Positions 8,320-17,598 of a stretch of DNA of 64,000 bases are shown here, piece by piece. The number at the start of each line of letters is the position of its first letter. Within the stretch, counting starts at the first letter, position 1. Below the pieces are notes generated by a model. It worked only from the letters and a program-made list of their open reading frames with translations. It was not told where the DNA came from and ran no database searches. The DNA comes from Sphingomonas sp. TZW2008 (GTDB lineage Bacteria > Pseudomonadota > Alphaproteobacteria > Sphingomonadales > Sphingomonadaceae): assembly GCF_002117915.1 (NCBI RefSeq), contig NZ_BDJB01000015.1:62001-126000 (forward strand). The letters run 5' to 3'. Position numbers and translations under genes: made by a program.

Positions 8320-9279
8320 ATGCCAGTCCAGACCATCAGCACAACCCGCTCCGACCTCGAGGCCCAGGCGGCGCAACTCGTTCACAATCTAGGCGGCACG
8401 TGGCGGTCGCAGGGTGCCATGTGTCGATGCCCTGCGCACGACGACAGGGAACCTAGCCTTTCAGTCCGGGTCGGAAGCTCGAGCCTGCTCTTCAAGTGCT
8501 TCGCTGGATGCGACGGCTCCGACATCATCCGGGCTATTCGCGACAAGCGCGTTCTGAGTGAAACACACATCCTGTCGCGACCACCGACTGCCGACGATCC
8601 GAGCGACAGTCAGTGGCGCGCGGCGAAAGCTCTCGAGATCTGGGATCGAGCACGTCCGCTCGCCGCGACGCCGGCGCTCCGATATCTGCAGGAGAGGGGG
8701 CTCAACCCGCCACGCGACCAGCTTCGCTACCTCTCGGCGACACCGTGCGGCCCAAAAGGGAAGGTGACCTTCCGACCGGCTGTGATCGCAGCAGTCCGCG
8801 ACGATCGCGGTTTCCGAGCGATCCAGCGAACCTTCCTCGACCCCGCGCGTCCCGCGAAAGCGAACGACCTCCCGAAAGCCAAGATGGGCCTCGGCGCGTA
8901 TGGAACCGGGGCGGTCAGGCTGTACCCGGCCACCGACGAACTCGGCATTGCCGAGGGCATTGAGACGGCGATCGCCGCCCATCACCTCTTCGGGATTCCC
9001 GTTTGGGCGGTTCTCGGTACAGAGCGATTTCCGTTGGTCCAGATCCCGGCCAGCGTTCGCCACCTCGTTCTGTTCCCGGACGCGGGGAAAGGAGGCGAGC
9101 GTGCCGCCGCACAGGCGCGAGACGCACACGCTCGTCCCGGCCTGATGATCGACACCGAGATGCCGATCCGAGGCGACTGGAACGACGTCCTGCTCGAACG
9201 GCTACGGCCAGACGCCTTTCGCCGGCGAGCAGCACGGGCAGGGGAGGGAAGGGGGAAGGAAGCGAGTGAGCCGGCGTAG
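8320..9279 (+). CDS. Primase-like protein with zinc finger and Toprim domain
   Basis: 319 residues from the ATG at 8320, chosen because AAAGGAGG lies directly upstream. The N-terminus has a zinc-binding pattern CRCPAHDD ... CFAGC (about residues 36-66) of the DnaG/CHC2 type. The C-terminal half (about 205-300) fits a Toprim domain: the acidic motif GIAEGIETA, then LVLFPDAG. Plasmid and phage proteins of this kind make primers or act with a helicase. It is the first gene of a run with the ParB-like and helicase genes. The purine tract of the next leader overlaps its last codons. Confidence 0.8.
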   Translation: MPVQTISTTRSDLEAQAAQLVHNLGGTWRSQGAMCRCPAHDDREPSLSVRVGSSSLLFKCFAGCDGSDIIRAIRDKRVLSETHILSRPPTADDPSDSQWRAAKALEIWDRARPLAATPALRYLQERGLNPPRDQLRYLSATPCGPKGKVTFRPAVIAAVRDDRGFRAIQRTFLDPARPAKANDLPKAKMGLGAYGTGAVRLYPATDELGIAEGIETAIAAHHLFGIPVWAVLGTERFPLVQIPASVRHLVLFPDAGKGGERAAAQARDAHARPGLMIDTEMPIRGDWNDVLLERLRPDAFRRRAARAGEGRGKEASEPA

Positions 9280-9352
9280 ATCCTGAGGAAAGGACGGCGC
9301 GGTCTCTCGGGCTTCGCCATCGGGGTGAGGCCTCCTCACTCGGAGAACCCTT
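9241..9352 (+). promoter_or_regulatory. Purine tract, hairpin and RBS before the large ParB gene (leader family)
   Basis: The purine tract GGGGAGGGAAGGGGGAAGG begins at 9241, inside the end of the primase coding region. A hairpin GTGAGG-CCT-CCTCAC lies at 9325-9339, then GGAGAAC at 9342-9348 and the start at 9353. Same order of parts as at 11531 and 32560. Confidence 0.55.
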
Positions 9353-11455
9353 ATGTCCATCATCATGATCGCGGCCTCGATGTTGAGCGTGTCGCCACTG
9401 AACGTCCGGAAGACATCCGATCCCGACGCGGACCGCGAGCTGCGCGCCAGCATCGTCGCCCGGGGCCTGCTCGAGAACCTGATCGCGCTCCCGGTTCCGC
9501 GCAAGAAGGGGCGTTATGAGGTGATCGCCGGCGGTCGACGCCTCAGCCAAGTCCACGCCGCGATCGAGGCGGGCGATCTGCCGTTCGACTTCGAGGTCGC
9601 CGTCCTTGTCCTAACCGATCGGGCCGAAGCGACGGAGACCAGCCTCGCCGAGAACTTCCACAAGCTCAACATGCACCCGGCCGACGAGTGCATGGCGTTC
9701 CGCCACATGATCGAGGCTGAGGGCAAGCAGCCCTCCGACATCGCCAAGCGTATTGGGAAGACCGAGCGGTTCGTCCTTGGAAGGCTCCGACTGGCAAATC
9801 TCGCTGATATCGTCTTCACCGCCCTGAAGGACAACCAGATCACGCTCGACGTGGCGATGGCCTATGCCGCCACCACCGACACGGAGCAGCAGACGCGGGT
9901 TTTCGGCTCGTATCCCGCGAACACCCACCCGAACACGATCCGGCGCGCGGTGCTGGAAGCCGGCTATTCGGGCGCGAGCGATGCGGTCCGCCTCATTTCC
10001 CGAGCGGATTACGAGGCCGCTGGCGGCCGCGTGGTCGGCGACCTGTTCACCGACGCTGCCCACGAGACCTGGCTCGACAGGGCCATCGTCGACCAGCTCG
10101 GCCGGGAGAAGCTGCAGGCCGTCGCCGACGAGGTTGCTGCCACTCACGGCTATACGAGCGTGCGGATCGTCGAGACGCACCACGCGGTCTACGCCGCAGC
10201 CAGAGGCCTCGACGTTCTGCAAGGCGAGATCCCGGCGCCGACAGACGAGCAGATCGCGCGCCTGGCCGAGATCGAACCGGTTATTGCCGCCCTCGCGACC
10301 CGCGCCGAGGAAGATGACGGGGCGAACCTCTCCGAGGACGAGAAGGTGAAGCTCGACGGCCTTCAGGCCGAGCACCAGACGCTGACCAACCCGCTGCCGA
10401 TCCTGACGCCGGAACAGAAGAGCCGCGCGATCGCCTTCGTCTTCCCCGACGGCGGACAGGTGTATCTGCATCAGGACGTTTACGCCGAGCCACTGCCGAA
10501 GGAATCGGCTAAGGCCGGTGAGGCGAGCGAGATCGCATCCACGCCCACCCTCGACACGGCTACAGTCGCACCGACTTCGTCGCCGATGCCGGCGCCGGCG
10601 CCGGCGCCCACGATCGCGGCCGAGACGGTCACCCCGCAAGGCCCCGTCCAGAGCGAGCCCGAGGAGAAGAGCGGCCTAACGCAACGCCTCGCCATCGAGC
10701 TCGCGATCCAAAAGACGGAACTCATCGCCGTCCATGTCGCGAACGACCCGCACTTCGCGCTCGACCTCGGTGTCTTCATCATGGCCGACCGCGCCTTGGC
10801 CGAGCAGAACTTCGGCGGAGCGGGGCCGGACTTGCCAAGCGAGTTGCGCGCGAGCGTACCCCAGACCGGGGCCGCCGACTTCAGGAGCGCCAGCCAAGCC
10901 GCCGCGGCATGGGACCAGCTCACCGACGCTCTGGACAGGTCGTGGCATGATCTGGCGACGCCCGAAGCGCGCTTCGATGCGTTCCGATGCCTGGACGACG
11001 ATGCCAAGGCGGCCTGGCTCGGCTGGACCGTGGCTCGCACGTTGCGCCCGGTGGAGACCGGCAAACCTGGCAGCAGCTTCGTCGACCATCTCGGCAGCAG
11101 CCTCGACATCAACGTTGCGGCATGGTGGCGTCCCACGGCCGAAAACTACTTCGACCGGATCTCCAAGACGATGACGCTCGCGGCGATCGAGGAGGTCGGA
11201 GGCGCAGAGCTACGCAACCGCTACGGAGCGTCGAAGAAGACGGATCTCGCGGCGTCGGCCGAGAAGCTCTTCCGGGGCGAGACCATCGTCGAGGCGGAGA
11301 TCCGGCCGGCGCTCCTCGCGTGGGTGCCGCCGGCGATGGCCCTTGGCGCTCCCGTCGTCGGCTCCACCACCGGCCAGGACCCGGCTCAGGTGGACTTCTC
11401 CCCGGATGCCGACCTCGACACCGCCGCGATCGAGCCTGATGTCGTCGCGGCTTGA
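9353..11455 (+). CDS. Large ParB/Spo0J-like DNA-binding protein
   Basis: 700 residues. The N-terminus is a ParB nuclease-like fold: LNVRKTSDP, the segment around VIAGGRRL, and SLAENFHKLNMHPADE, which matches the arginine-rich and ENxxR/H box of ParB proteins. A central HTH follows (IAKRIGKTERFVLGRLRLA). The remaining 450 residues are unlike standard ParB, with a Pro/Ala-rich linker at about 390-430 and a helical C-terminal domain. There is no parA beside it. Proteins of this type are common next to the methylase-helicase and ArdC on sphingomonad plasmids, where they may act on incoming or single-stranded DNA rather than in partition; that role is inferred. Confidence 0.8.
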   Translation: MSIIMIAASMLSVSPLNVRKTSDPDADRELRASIVARGLLENLIALPVPRKKGRYEVIAGGRRLSQVHAAIEAGDLPFDFEVAVLVLTDRAEATETSLAENFHKLNMHPADECMAFRHMIEAEGKQPSDIAKRIGKTERFVLGRLRLANLADIVFTALKDNQITLDVAMAYAATTDTEQQTRVFGSYPANTHPNTIRRAVLEAGYSGASDAVRLISRADYEAAGGRVVGDLFTDAAHETWLDRAIVDQLGREKLQAVADEVAATHGYTSVRIVETHHAVYAAARGLDVLQGEIPAPTDEQIARLAEIEPVIAALATRAEEDDGANLSEDEKVKLDGLQAEHQTLTNPLPILTPEQKSRAIAFVFPDGGQVYLHQDVYAEPLPKESAKAGEASEIASTPTLDTATVAPTSSPMPAPAPAPTIAAETVTPQGPVQSEPEEKSGLTQRLAIELAIQKTELIAVHVANDPHFALDLGVFIMADRALAEQNFGGAGPDLPSELRASVPQTGAADFRSASQAAAAWDQLTDALDRSWHDLATPEARFDAFRCLDDDAKAAWLGWTVARTLRPVETGKPGSSFVDHLGSSLDINVAAWWRPTAENYFDRISKTMTLAAIEEVGGAELRNRYGASKKTDLAASAEKLFRGETIVEAEIRPALLAWVPPAMALGAPVVGSTTGQDPAQVDFSPDADLDTAAIEPDVVAA

Positions 11456-11530
11456 CCTTGTTCTCCGACCTGGGGTCGCGGCGCGCCGCGGCCCTCTTTT
11501 TGCGCAATCCAGACCCCGGACCGTCCGGAT

Positions 11531-11583
11531 GAGAGAGGGAAGGGGAGGGCGAAGGGCGATCACGCCCAAGGACGGAGAACCCC
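11531..11583 (+). promoter_or_regulatory. Purine tract, hairpin and RBS before the helicase gene (leader family)
   Basis: Purine tract GAGAGAGGGAAGGGGAGGG starts at 11531. The hairpin GGGCG-ATCA-CGCCC is at 11554-11567, then GGAGAAC at 11574-11580 and ATG at 11584. A GACCCCGGACC stretch at about 11511-11521 is also found before the purine tract at 32549. Confidence 0.65.
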
Positions 11584-14500
11584 ATGCCCAGCGTCATCGC
11601 CGACCTGTTCGCCGCCGCGGACCCAGCACGCGACCTGTCGTCTATGCTCACCCTTGCTGCAAAGCAGCTAGCTCCCCGCCTGCTCGCCGGAGAGTCGATC
11701 TCCCGCACCGCGCTCGCGCAGACGATGACCGACCTGTTCGGCGCCACCGACGCGACGGGAGCCTGGTCGATGCGAGACGCATACGACGCTCTGGAAGGCG
11801 CTCAGGTCCTGGTGGTGTCGGCGCTCGCGCGTGACGAGGCCTTCGACAGCACAGCAGCGAGGCTCCAGCGCGTCCACGAGATGCTCGCGCACATTCCTAC
11901 CCAGAGCTATCGCTCCGAGGAGCAGGTCGCACGTCAGCAGTTTTCGACCCCGATGCCGATTGCGTGCCTGGCGGCCACCGCCACCCACGCCACCGCGGGC
12001 GATACGGTTCTGGAGCCTTCGGCAGGCACCGGGATGCTCGCCGCCTGGCTTGCCGCCACCGGTGCGACGCTCCACCTGAACGAGATTGATCCGAAGCGTG
12101 CCGGCATCCTCTCCGCGCTGTTTGATCGACCCACGACTCGCCACGACGCGGAGTTCATCCACGACCTGCTGGAGCCGGGGGTCCGCCCCAACGTCGTCCT
12201 GATGAACCCGCCGTTCAGCCGGTCGGAATCGCGCGGCAACGATGCACACGCGGGCGCCCGCCACCTACGATCCGCGCTCCTCCGACTGGCAAGCTACGGC
12301 CGCTGCGTCGCCATCATGCCCGCATGGTTCTCGAGCGCGCGCAGCGGCCGCGACGGCTATGCAGCGGTGTTGAAAATCGTCCCGCCACGCCTCGACCTCC
12401 TCATCACGGGGAATGCGTATGCCAAGCACGGCACCGGCGTTGATGTGCGTGTCCTGATTTTCGACAAGGGTTACGTCGGACCCTGCGAGCACCACGCCAT
12501 CGAGGATATCGAGGAGGGGCTCGCCCTCGCTGCCTCCTGCGCCCGGCTTTCCCCACCGTCCGCCGCTCAACCCGTCAGGCCGTCGCTCCCGATCCGCGTC
12601 GCTCCCCGATCCGGCGGCCTGCTCGGCCGAGCTGTGGCACCAAGGGCACTCGCGCCACAAGTCCTGCGAACCGAGGACCAAACACCGAAGGCGTTGGCCT
12701 ATGCCGCTCTCTCGGAACCGCGCCCCGCAGAGGATCCGACCGGGATCTACGTGCCATACCGCGTCGCCCGGATCGCCATCGAGGGCGCGGCACCGCATCC
12801 GACGCCCTTGGTCGAATCCATCGCCATGGCGTCGATCCTCCCTCCAGCGCCCACCTACCGACCGGTTCTCCCACCTCGGGCGCGAGACGCTCTCTCCGAC
12901 GCGCAGCTTGAAACCGTGATCTATGCGGGGCAGGCCTTCTCCCGCGACCTGGCCGGTAAGTTCAAGCCGAACGAGCCAGGCACGCTGCTCATGAGCCACG
13001 AAGACGGGCGGTCGTACCGACAAGGCTTCTTCCTCGGCGACGGGACTGGGGCAGGGAAGGGGCGACAGGTCGCCGCCATCATCCTCGACCAGTGGACGCA
13101 AGGCCGCCGAAAGGCGCTGTGGGTGTCCAAGACGACCGCGCTTCTTGAGGATGCTCGACGCGACTGGTCTGCGCTCGGTGGCCTTCCACTCGACATCCAG
13201 CCGCTCGACGCCTTCCCACTCGGGACGACGATCGCCATGAACGACGGCATCCTGTTCGTGACCTATGCCACCCTGCGGTCGCAGCGGCACGATGCAGCAT
13301 CCCGCTTGCAGCAGATCCTCCGGTGGCTCGGTGAGGATCATGAGGGCATGATCGTCTTCGACGAGGCGCATGCCATGGCGAATGCAGCCGGGACCGAGAC
13401 CAAGTTCGGCACCCAGAAGGGATCGGAACAAGGGCTCGCCGGCGTCCGACTGCAGAACTTCCTTCCCCGCGCTCGCGTTCTCTACGTCTCAGCGACCGGC
13501 GCGACCGACGTTGCCAACCTTTGCTATGCAAGCCGCCTCGGCTTGTGGGGTGACGGCACCGCCTTTCAGACGCGCGAGACCTTCATGAGCGAGATGACCG
13601 ACGGCGGTATCGCCGCGATGGAGCTGGTCGCGCGCGATCTCAAGGCCCAGGGTCTATACACGGCGCGGGCACTCTCCTTCGCCGGCGTCGAGTACGACAT
13701 GCTGGAGCATAGCCTCACGGCCCCCCAAATCGAGATCTACGACGCCTATGCGGACGCATGGGAGATCATTCACACCAACCTGGAAGCCGCCCTGGCGGCG
13801 ACCAACATCGTCGACCCGATCGAGGGCGGCGCTCTCAACAGCAACGCCAAGTCGTCGGCCCTCAGCCGCTTCGAGAGCAGCAAGCAGCGCTTCTTCGGCC
13901 AGCTCCTGATCTCGATGAAACTGCCGACGCTCATCCGGGAGATCGAGAAGGAAGTTCGCGAGGGGAACGCCGTCGTCATCCAGCTTGTGACGACCGCCGA
14001 GGCGATGCTCGGGCGCAGGCTGGCCGACCTGTCAGCCGAGGAGCGCGCAAATCTCGACATCGAGTTGTCGCCCCGAGAGTATGTCTGCGATTACCTCCAG
14101 AACGCCTTCCCGACCCGCATGATGCAGGTGTTCACGGACGGCGAGGGGAACCCCCGCTCAGAACCGATGGTAGACGCGGACGGGCGCCCTGTTCATTGCC
14201 AGGAAGCGCTTGCGGCCCGCGATGCTTTGCTGGAACGCCTCTGCGCAATGCCGGCGGTCGGGTCCGCCCTCGACGAGATCATCCGTCATTTCGGGACGAA
14301 GATGGTCGCCGAGGTGACGGGCCGCACGCGACGCCTCGTCTGGAACGATCGCGACGAGCAGAAGCTGGAGACGCGAGGGGCCAAGACCAACCTTGGCGAG
14401 ACCGCAGCCTTCATGGACGGCACCAAGCGCATCCTCGCCTTCTCGGATGCGGGCGGCACCGGCCGAAGCTACCACGCGGACAAGGACAGCAAGAGCGCGT

Positions 14501-15876
14501 CGTTCCGGCGGATCCACTTCCTTCTAGAGCCGGGTTGGAAGGCAGCCGAGGCGATCCAGGGTCTCGGCCGCTCCAACCGCACCAACCAGGCGACGGCGCC
14601 GGTCTTCCGACCCTGTACGACGAACTGCCGGGGAGAGCGACGCTTCATCAGCACGATCGCCCGCCGCCTCGACAGCCTCGGCGCGCTCACGCGCGGCCAG
14701 CGCCAGACAGGTGGCCAGAACCTCTTCAATCCAGCCGACAACCTCGAAAGCGATTATGCCCGCGAGGCGCTCATCCAGTGGTATCACCTTCTCCACGGCG
14801 GGAAGCTGAAGAGCATCTCGCTCGCCGACTTCTGCCGGATGACGGCGCTGAAATTGACGGAGAAGGACAGCGGGGCGCTGCTGGACGACCTGCCGCCGAT
14901 CCAGCGCTGGCTCAACCGCCTGTTGGCACTGCGGATCGGCGTCCAGGATGCCATCTTCGACGAGTACCTTGGCTTGATCGAGAAACGCATCGATGCGGCC
15001 CGAGAAGCAGGAACTCTGGACGTCGGTGTCGAGACGATCGTCGCGGAGTCCATGGAGGTGCTGGCGGAGCATACTCTGCGGGTGGACCCTCACACCGGCG
15101 CCGAGACCAAACTGGTCAGCCTCAAACTCCAGCAACGCAAGCGCACGCTGAGCCTGCAGCGGCTCAAGGACGGGTGGGGCAATGCAAGCGAGGGCGAATG
15201 CCTCCTGAACGGGCGCTCTGGGAAGGTCGCCTTCAAGGTGCCCTCCTACTCCTTCATGGAGGACGATGGCTCGGTCGTGCAGACGTTTGAGCTCATCCGG
15301 CCTGTCGGCAACCAGCGGACGACGGCGGATCGCCTCGCCGAGAGTCACTGGGCGACGGTCGATGACACCACCTTCGAGCGCCTGTGGACCGATGAGGTCG
15401 AGGAAGCGCTGACGCAACTCGACGTTGAAACCATCCATCTCGCGACCGGCCTGCTCCTTCCGGTGTGGAACAAGCTGTCGGGCGGCTCCATGCGGGTCTG
15501 GCGCGTCACCGACCGCACGGGCGCATCGATGCTCGGTCGTATCATCGCTGCACGCGAGGTCGACAACCTCGCCGAGCAGCTCGGGGTCGACGTGTCGATC
15601 GACCTATCGGTCGCCGAGATCGCCGCGGCCGCTCGGACGCGCAGCGGTATCGCCCCCAAAGCTCTTGACGGTGCGAAGCTCGCGCTCTCGGTGGTGAACG
15701 GTCAGCAGCGGATCGAGGTGAAGGACTTCCCGCCTCACCGGCTTGGCCTCTGGAAGTCACAAGGCTGCTTCTCGGAAATCGTCGCCTTCCGAACCCGCCT
15801 TTTTGTTCCCGTGGACCGCGCCGAGGCCGTGATCGCAGCCATGATGGGCATCGACGCGGTTCAGCAAGCGGCCTGA
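11584..15876 (+). CDS. Methyltransferase-like and helicase fusion, strawberry-notch type
   Basis: 1430 residues. The N-terminal 350 residues look like an N6-adenine methylase fold: EPSAGTGMLA (144-153) as the AdoMet site and NPPF (208-211) as the catalytic motif IV. A superfamily 2 helicase of the strawberry-notch type follows, with Walker A GDGTGAGKG (485-493), the DEAH box FDEAHAM (592-598) and later the AGGTGRSYHAD and QGLGRSNR motifs. Such proteins are frequent on large plasmids and phages and are thought to modify or protect DNA. Whether the methylase part is active is unknown, but the motif is intact. Sits between the ParB-like gene and ardC, all on the same strand with similar leaders. 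Confidence 0.85.
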   Translation: MPSVIADLFAAADPARDLSSMLTLAAKQLAPRLLAGESISRTALAQTMTDLFGATDATGAWSMRDAYDALEGAQVLVVSALARDEAFDSTAARLQRVHEMLAHIPTQSYRSEEQVARQQFSTPMPIACLAATATHATAGDTVLEPSAGTGMLAAWLAATGATLHLNEIDPKRAGILSALFDRPTTRHDAEFIHDLLEPGVRPNVVLMNPPFSRSESRGNDAHAGARHLRSALLRLASYGRCVAIMPAWFSSARSGRDGYAAVLKIVPPRLDLLITGNAYAKHGTGVDVRVLIFDKGYVGPCEHHAIEDIEEGLALAASCARLSPPSAAQPVRPSLPIRVAPRSGGLLGRAVAPRALAPQVLRTEDQTPKALAYAALSEPRPAEDPTGIYVPYRVARIAIEGAAPHPTPLVESIAMASILPPAPTYRPVLPPRARDALSDAQLETVIYAGQAFSRDLAGKFKPNEPGTLLMSHEDGRSYRQGFFLGDGTGAGKGRQVAAIILDQWTQGRRKALWVSKTTALLEDARRDWSALGGLPLDIQPLDAFPLGTTIAMNDGILFVTYATLRSQRHDAASRLQQILRWLGEDHEGMIVFDEAHAMANAAGTETKFGTQKGSEQGLAGVRLQNFLPRARVLYVSATGATDVANLCYASRLGLWGDGTAFQTRETFMSEMTDGGIAAMELVARDLKAQGLYTARALSFAGVEYDMLEHSLTAPQIEIYDAYADAWEIIHTNLEAALAATNIVDPIEGGALNSNAKSSALSRFESSKQRFFGQLLISMKLPTLIREIEKEVREGNAVVIQLVTTAEAMLGRRLADLSAEERANLDIELSPREYVCDYLQNAFPTRMMQVFTDGEGNPRSEPMVDADGRPVHCQEALAARDALLERLCAMPAVGSALDEIIRHFGTKMVAEVTGRTRRLVWNDRDEQKLETRGAKTNLGETAAFMDGTKRILAFSDAGGTGRSYHADKDSKSASFRRIHFLLEPGWKAAEAIQGLGRSNRTNQATAPVFRPCTTNCRGERRFISTIARRLDSLGALTRGQRQTGGQNLFNPADNLESDYAREALIQWYHLLHGGKLKSISLADFCRMTALKLTEKDSGALLDDLPPIQRWLNRLLALRIGVQDAIFDEYLGLIEKRIDAAREAGTLDVGVETIVAESMEVLAEHTLRVDPHTGAETKLVSLKLQQRKRTLSLQRLKDGWGNASEGECLLNGRSGKVAFKVPSYSFMEDDGSVVQTFELIRPVGNQRTTADRLAESHWATVDDTTFERLWTDEVEEALTQLDVETIHLATGLLLPVWNKLSGGSMRVWRVTDRTGASMLGRIIAAREVDNLAEQLGVDVSIDLSVAEIAAAARTRSGIAPKALDGAKLALSVVNGQQRIEVKDFPPHRLGLWKSQGCFSEIVAFRTRLFVPVDRAEAVIAAMMGIDAVQQAA

Positions 15877-15900
15877 TCGGTCGGAGGGGCAAGGTCGTCC

Positions 15901-15967
15901 GAGAGGGAAGGGGGAGGGGATAGGCGAGCTGCCGCAATGGAGCGGCACTGGATGATGGAGCCGTCCG
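15901..15967 (+). promoter_or_regulatory. Purine tract, hairpin and RBS before ardC (leader family)
   Basis: Purine tract GAGAGGGAAGGGGGAGGGGA at 15901-15920. Hairpin TGCCGC-AATGGA-GCGGCA at 15930-15947, then a GGAG at 15957-15960 and the start at 15968. Confidence 0.65.
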
Positions 15968-16954
15968 ATGCGGAAACCCCAGCGCTACGTCCCCCGGACC
16001 GACGTACCGAGCCCCGCCCAGGTTATCACTGACGCGATCGTCGCACGACTGGAGGCTGGCACACGGCCGTGGCGACGCCCTTGGACGGGCGCGGCATCCC
16101 AGCGTCCGCTCCGCTCGTGCGGGACGCCGTATCGCGGGTTAAACACGTTCTGGCTGACCTTGATCGCCGACATTCGGGGCTTCACCTCCCCCTATTGGAT
16201 GACTTACCGCCAGGCGAACGCGCTTGGCGGGCAGGTTCGGCGCGGCGAACGCTCGACGATCGCGGTCTTCTACAAGGCTTACGGAAAGAAGGTCGAGGAC
16301 GGCGCCACCGGCGAAGAGCGCGTCGAGGGACGCCGCGTCCTCAAAAGCTACCCGGTCTTCAACGCCTCTCAGATCGATGGCCTGCCCGACCGCTTTTTTC
16401 CGCGCCCGATCCAGCTCGAGAAAGTCGAGCAGTCCCCCGCCCGCCTCGCCGAGCTGAAGTCCTTCTTCGACGCGATCCCGTCCGTCGTTCGTTACGGCGG
16501 CAGCGAAGCATACTATACCCCAGGTCTCGACTACATCCAGATGCCGGAGCCCGACACCTTCGACAGTTACGAACATTTCGCCGCTACGCTCGGACACGAA
16601 CACGCCCATTGGAGCGGCGCTGAGAACCGCCTCGCTCGCGAGTTCGGCAAGCGCTTCGGCGACGACAAGTACGCAGCGGAAGAGTTGGTTGCTGAACTTA
16701 CCGCCGCCATCCTCGGCTCGGAACTGGGCCTGCCGGTGGACCAACTGGAGAACCACGCGAGCTATATCGCCGGCTGGCTCCGCATCCTTAAAGCCGACAG
16801 CCGGGCGTTGTTGACGCTTGCCTCGAAGGCTGACGAAGCCGCCTCCTACCTCTTGGCGTTCAGCGGTAGAGGGCCATCGGGCGCGGACGAGGACGAGGAG
16901 CACTCCGAGCCCGCCAACGACGCCGACACAGTCGACCAGCGGGTCGCGGCATGA
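15968..16954 (+). CDS. ardC: ArdC-like anti-restriction protein
   Basis: 328 residues. The N-terminal domain (about 15-135) matches the ssDNA-binding ArdC_N domain (PWRRPW, YRGLNTFWL, GGQVRRGERST). The C-terminal domain is a zinc metallopeptidase with GHEHAHWSG; the metal motif HEHAH is at residues 210-214 and a downstream AEELVAE supplies the third ligand region. ArdC proteins protect incoming plasmid DNA from host restriction during conjugation. The C-terminal 30 residues are acidic. Its own leader suggests separate control. Confidence 0.9.
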   Translation: MRKPQRYVPRTDVPSPAQVITDAIVARLEAGTRPWRRPWTGAASQRPLRSCGTPYRGLNTFWLTLIADIRGFTSPYWMTYRQANALGGQVRRGERSTIAVFYKAYGKKVEDGATGEERVEGRRVLKSYPVFNASQIDGLPDRFFPRPIQLEKVEQSPARLAELKSFFDAIPSVVRYGGSEAYYTPGLDYIQMPEPDTFDSYEHFAATLGHEHAHWSGAENRLAREFGKRFGDDKYAAEELVAELTAAILGSELGLPVDQLENHASYIAGWLRILKADSRALLTLASKADEAASYLLAFSGRGPSGADEDEEHSEPANDADTVDQRVAA

Positions 16955-17000
16955 TGGCATGACGCCGCACGCAATAGCACGACGACCTCGCTGCACCGAC

Positions 17001-17314
17001 AGGGTCCCCAAAAACACGTGGCGCCGGTGGGGCGCAGCGGCAGCCACGACAGCAGGACAGGGTTCCTAAAAGCACGACGAGCACGCGCGACCTCGACATC
17101 GGCGCTGCACAGGGTTCCCAAAAGCACGAAGCCGAATCGGAGCTACCCTCGACTCCGAGCGTGGCAGGGTTCCTAAAAGCACGAATGTTCGATCGCATCG
17201 GGTTCCCAAAAGCACGTGCCCCTCGTGAGACACGGTTCCTTAAAGCACGAGCCGCCCTCGGACAGGGTTCCCAAAAGCACGAACAAAAGTAGCACAGGGT
17301 TCCCAAAAGCACGA
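17001..17314 (+). repeat. Eight direct iterons, consensus AGGGTTCCCAAAAGCACGA
   Basis: Copies begin at 17001 (degenerate), 17059, 17111, 17166, 17199, 17232 (degenerate), 17264 and 17296. The last five are spaced 32-33 bp, about three helix turns, so bound initiator would lie on one face of the DNA. Earlier ones are spaced 52-58 bp. Some copies have T instead of C in the middle (TTCCTAAAA). The same sequence recurs four times between repC and repA. Confidence 0.9.
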
Positions 17315-17439
17315 AACTAGCCGGGCGACGGCCATGTGCGCTGCCGTTAACCTCGGTCCCCGCGAGACTTGCGCGCGATCAGCGCCTCGCTGCCGTCCGC
17401 CCGGCCGGTAGAACCAAAGCAAAGAGGAGCCCGTGCAAA

Positions 17440-17496
17440 CAAGAAAAGCCCGACACTAGGCCGGGCTTTCCGAGACGCCACTAGGACGCGTGTAGC
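17440..17496 (-). ncRNA. Candidate antisense RNA (ctRNA) controlling repC
   Basis: On the minus strand, TTGCGA (17526-17531) and TAAGGA (17503-17508) with exactly 17 bases between them form a possible promoter. About 30 bases after the expected start, AAAGCCCG/CGGGCTTT (17445-17469) forms a hairpin followed on this strand by TTTTCTTGTTTG. The product would be about 57 nt, complementary to the repC leader. repABC plasmids have such a ctRNA upstream of repC. This is a prediction from layout only. Confidence 0.45.
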
Positions 17497-17598
17497 AACT
17501 CTTCCTTAGCCGGCTTCTCCCGACATCGCAACGCCACCGCGCGCTGGTTCGCGCCACCGCCTTGTTTGTCCGCACGGGCTCCTGTCAGGGAGAACCGA

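Larger units (their letters stand above)
16955..17598. other. Origin region: eight iterons and the repC leader
   Basis: About 640 bases without a gene. The first 360 bases hold eight same-orientation copies of a 19-bp iteron (17001-17314). From 17315 to 17598 lies the repC leader with a hairpin at 17445-17469 that reads as a leftward terminator, and a candidate antisense RNA. This is the best candidate for the replication origin. Confidence 0.7.

Noticed and set aside
12265..13431. 388-codon frame antisense to the helicase gene
   Set aside because: Mirror frame of a gene with intact Walker A and DEAH motifs; no independent motifs.
17001..17314. CRISPR array
   Set aside because: The repeats are only 19 bp, their spacing is irregular (32-58 bp) and they lie next to replication genes; they are iterons.
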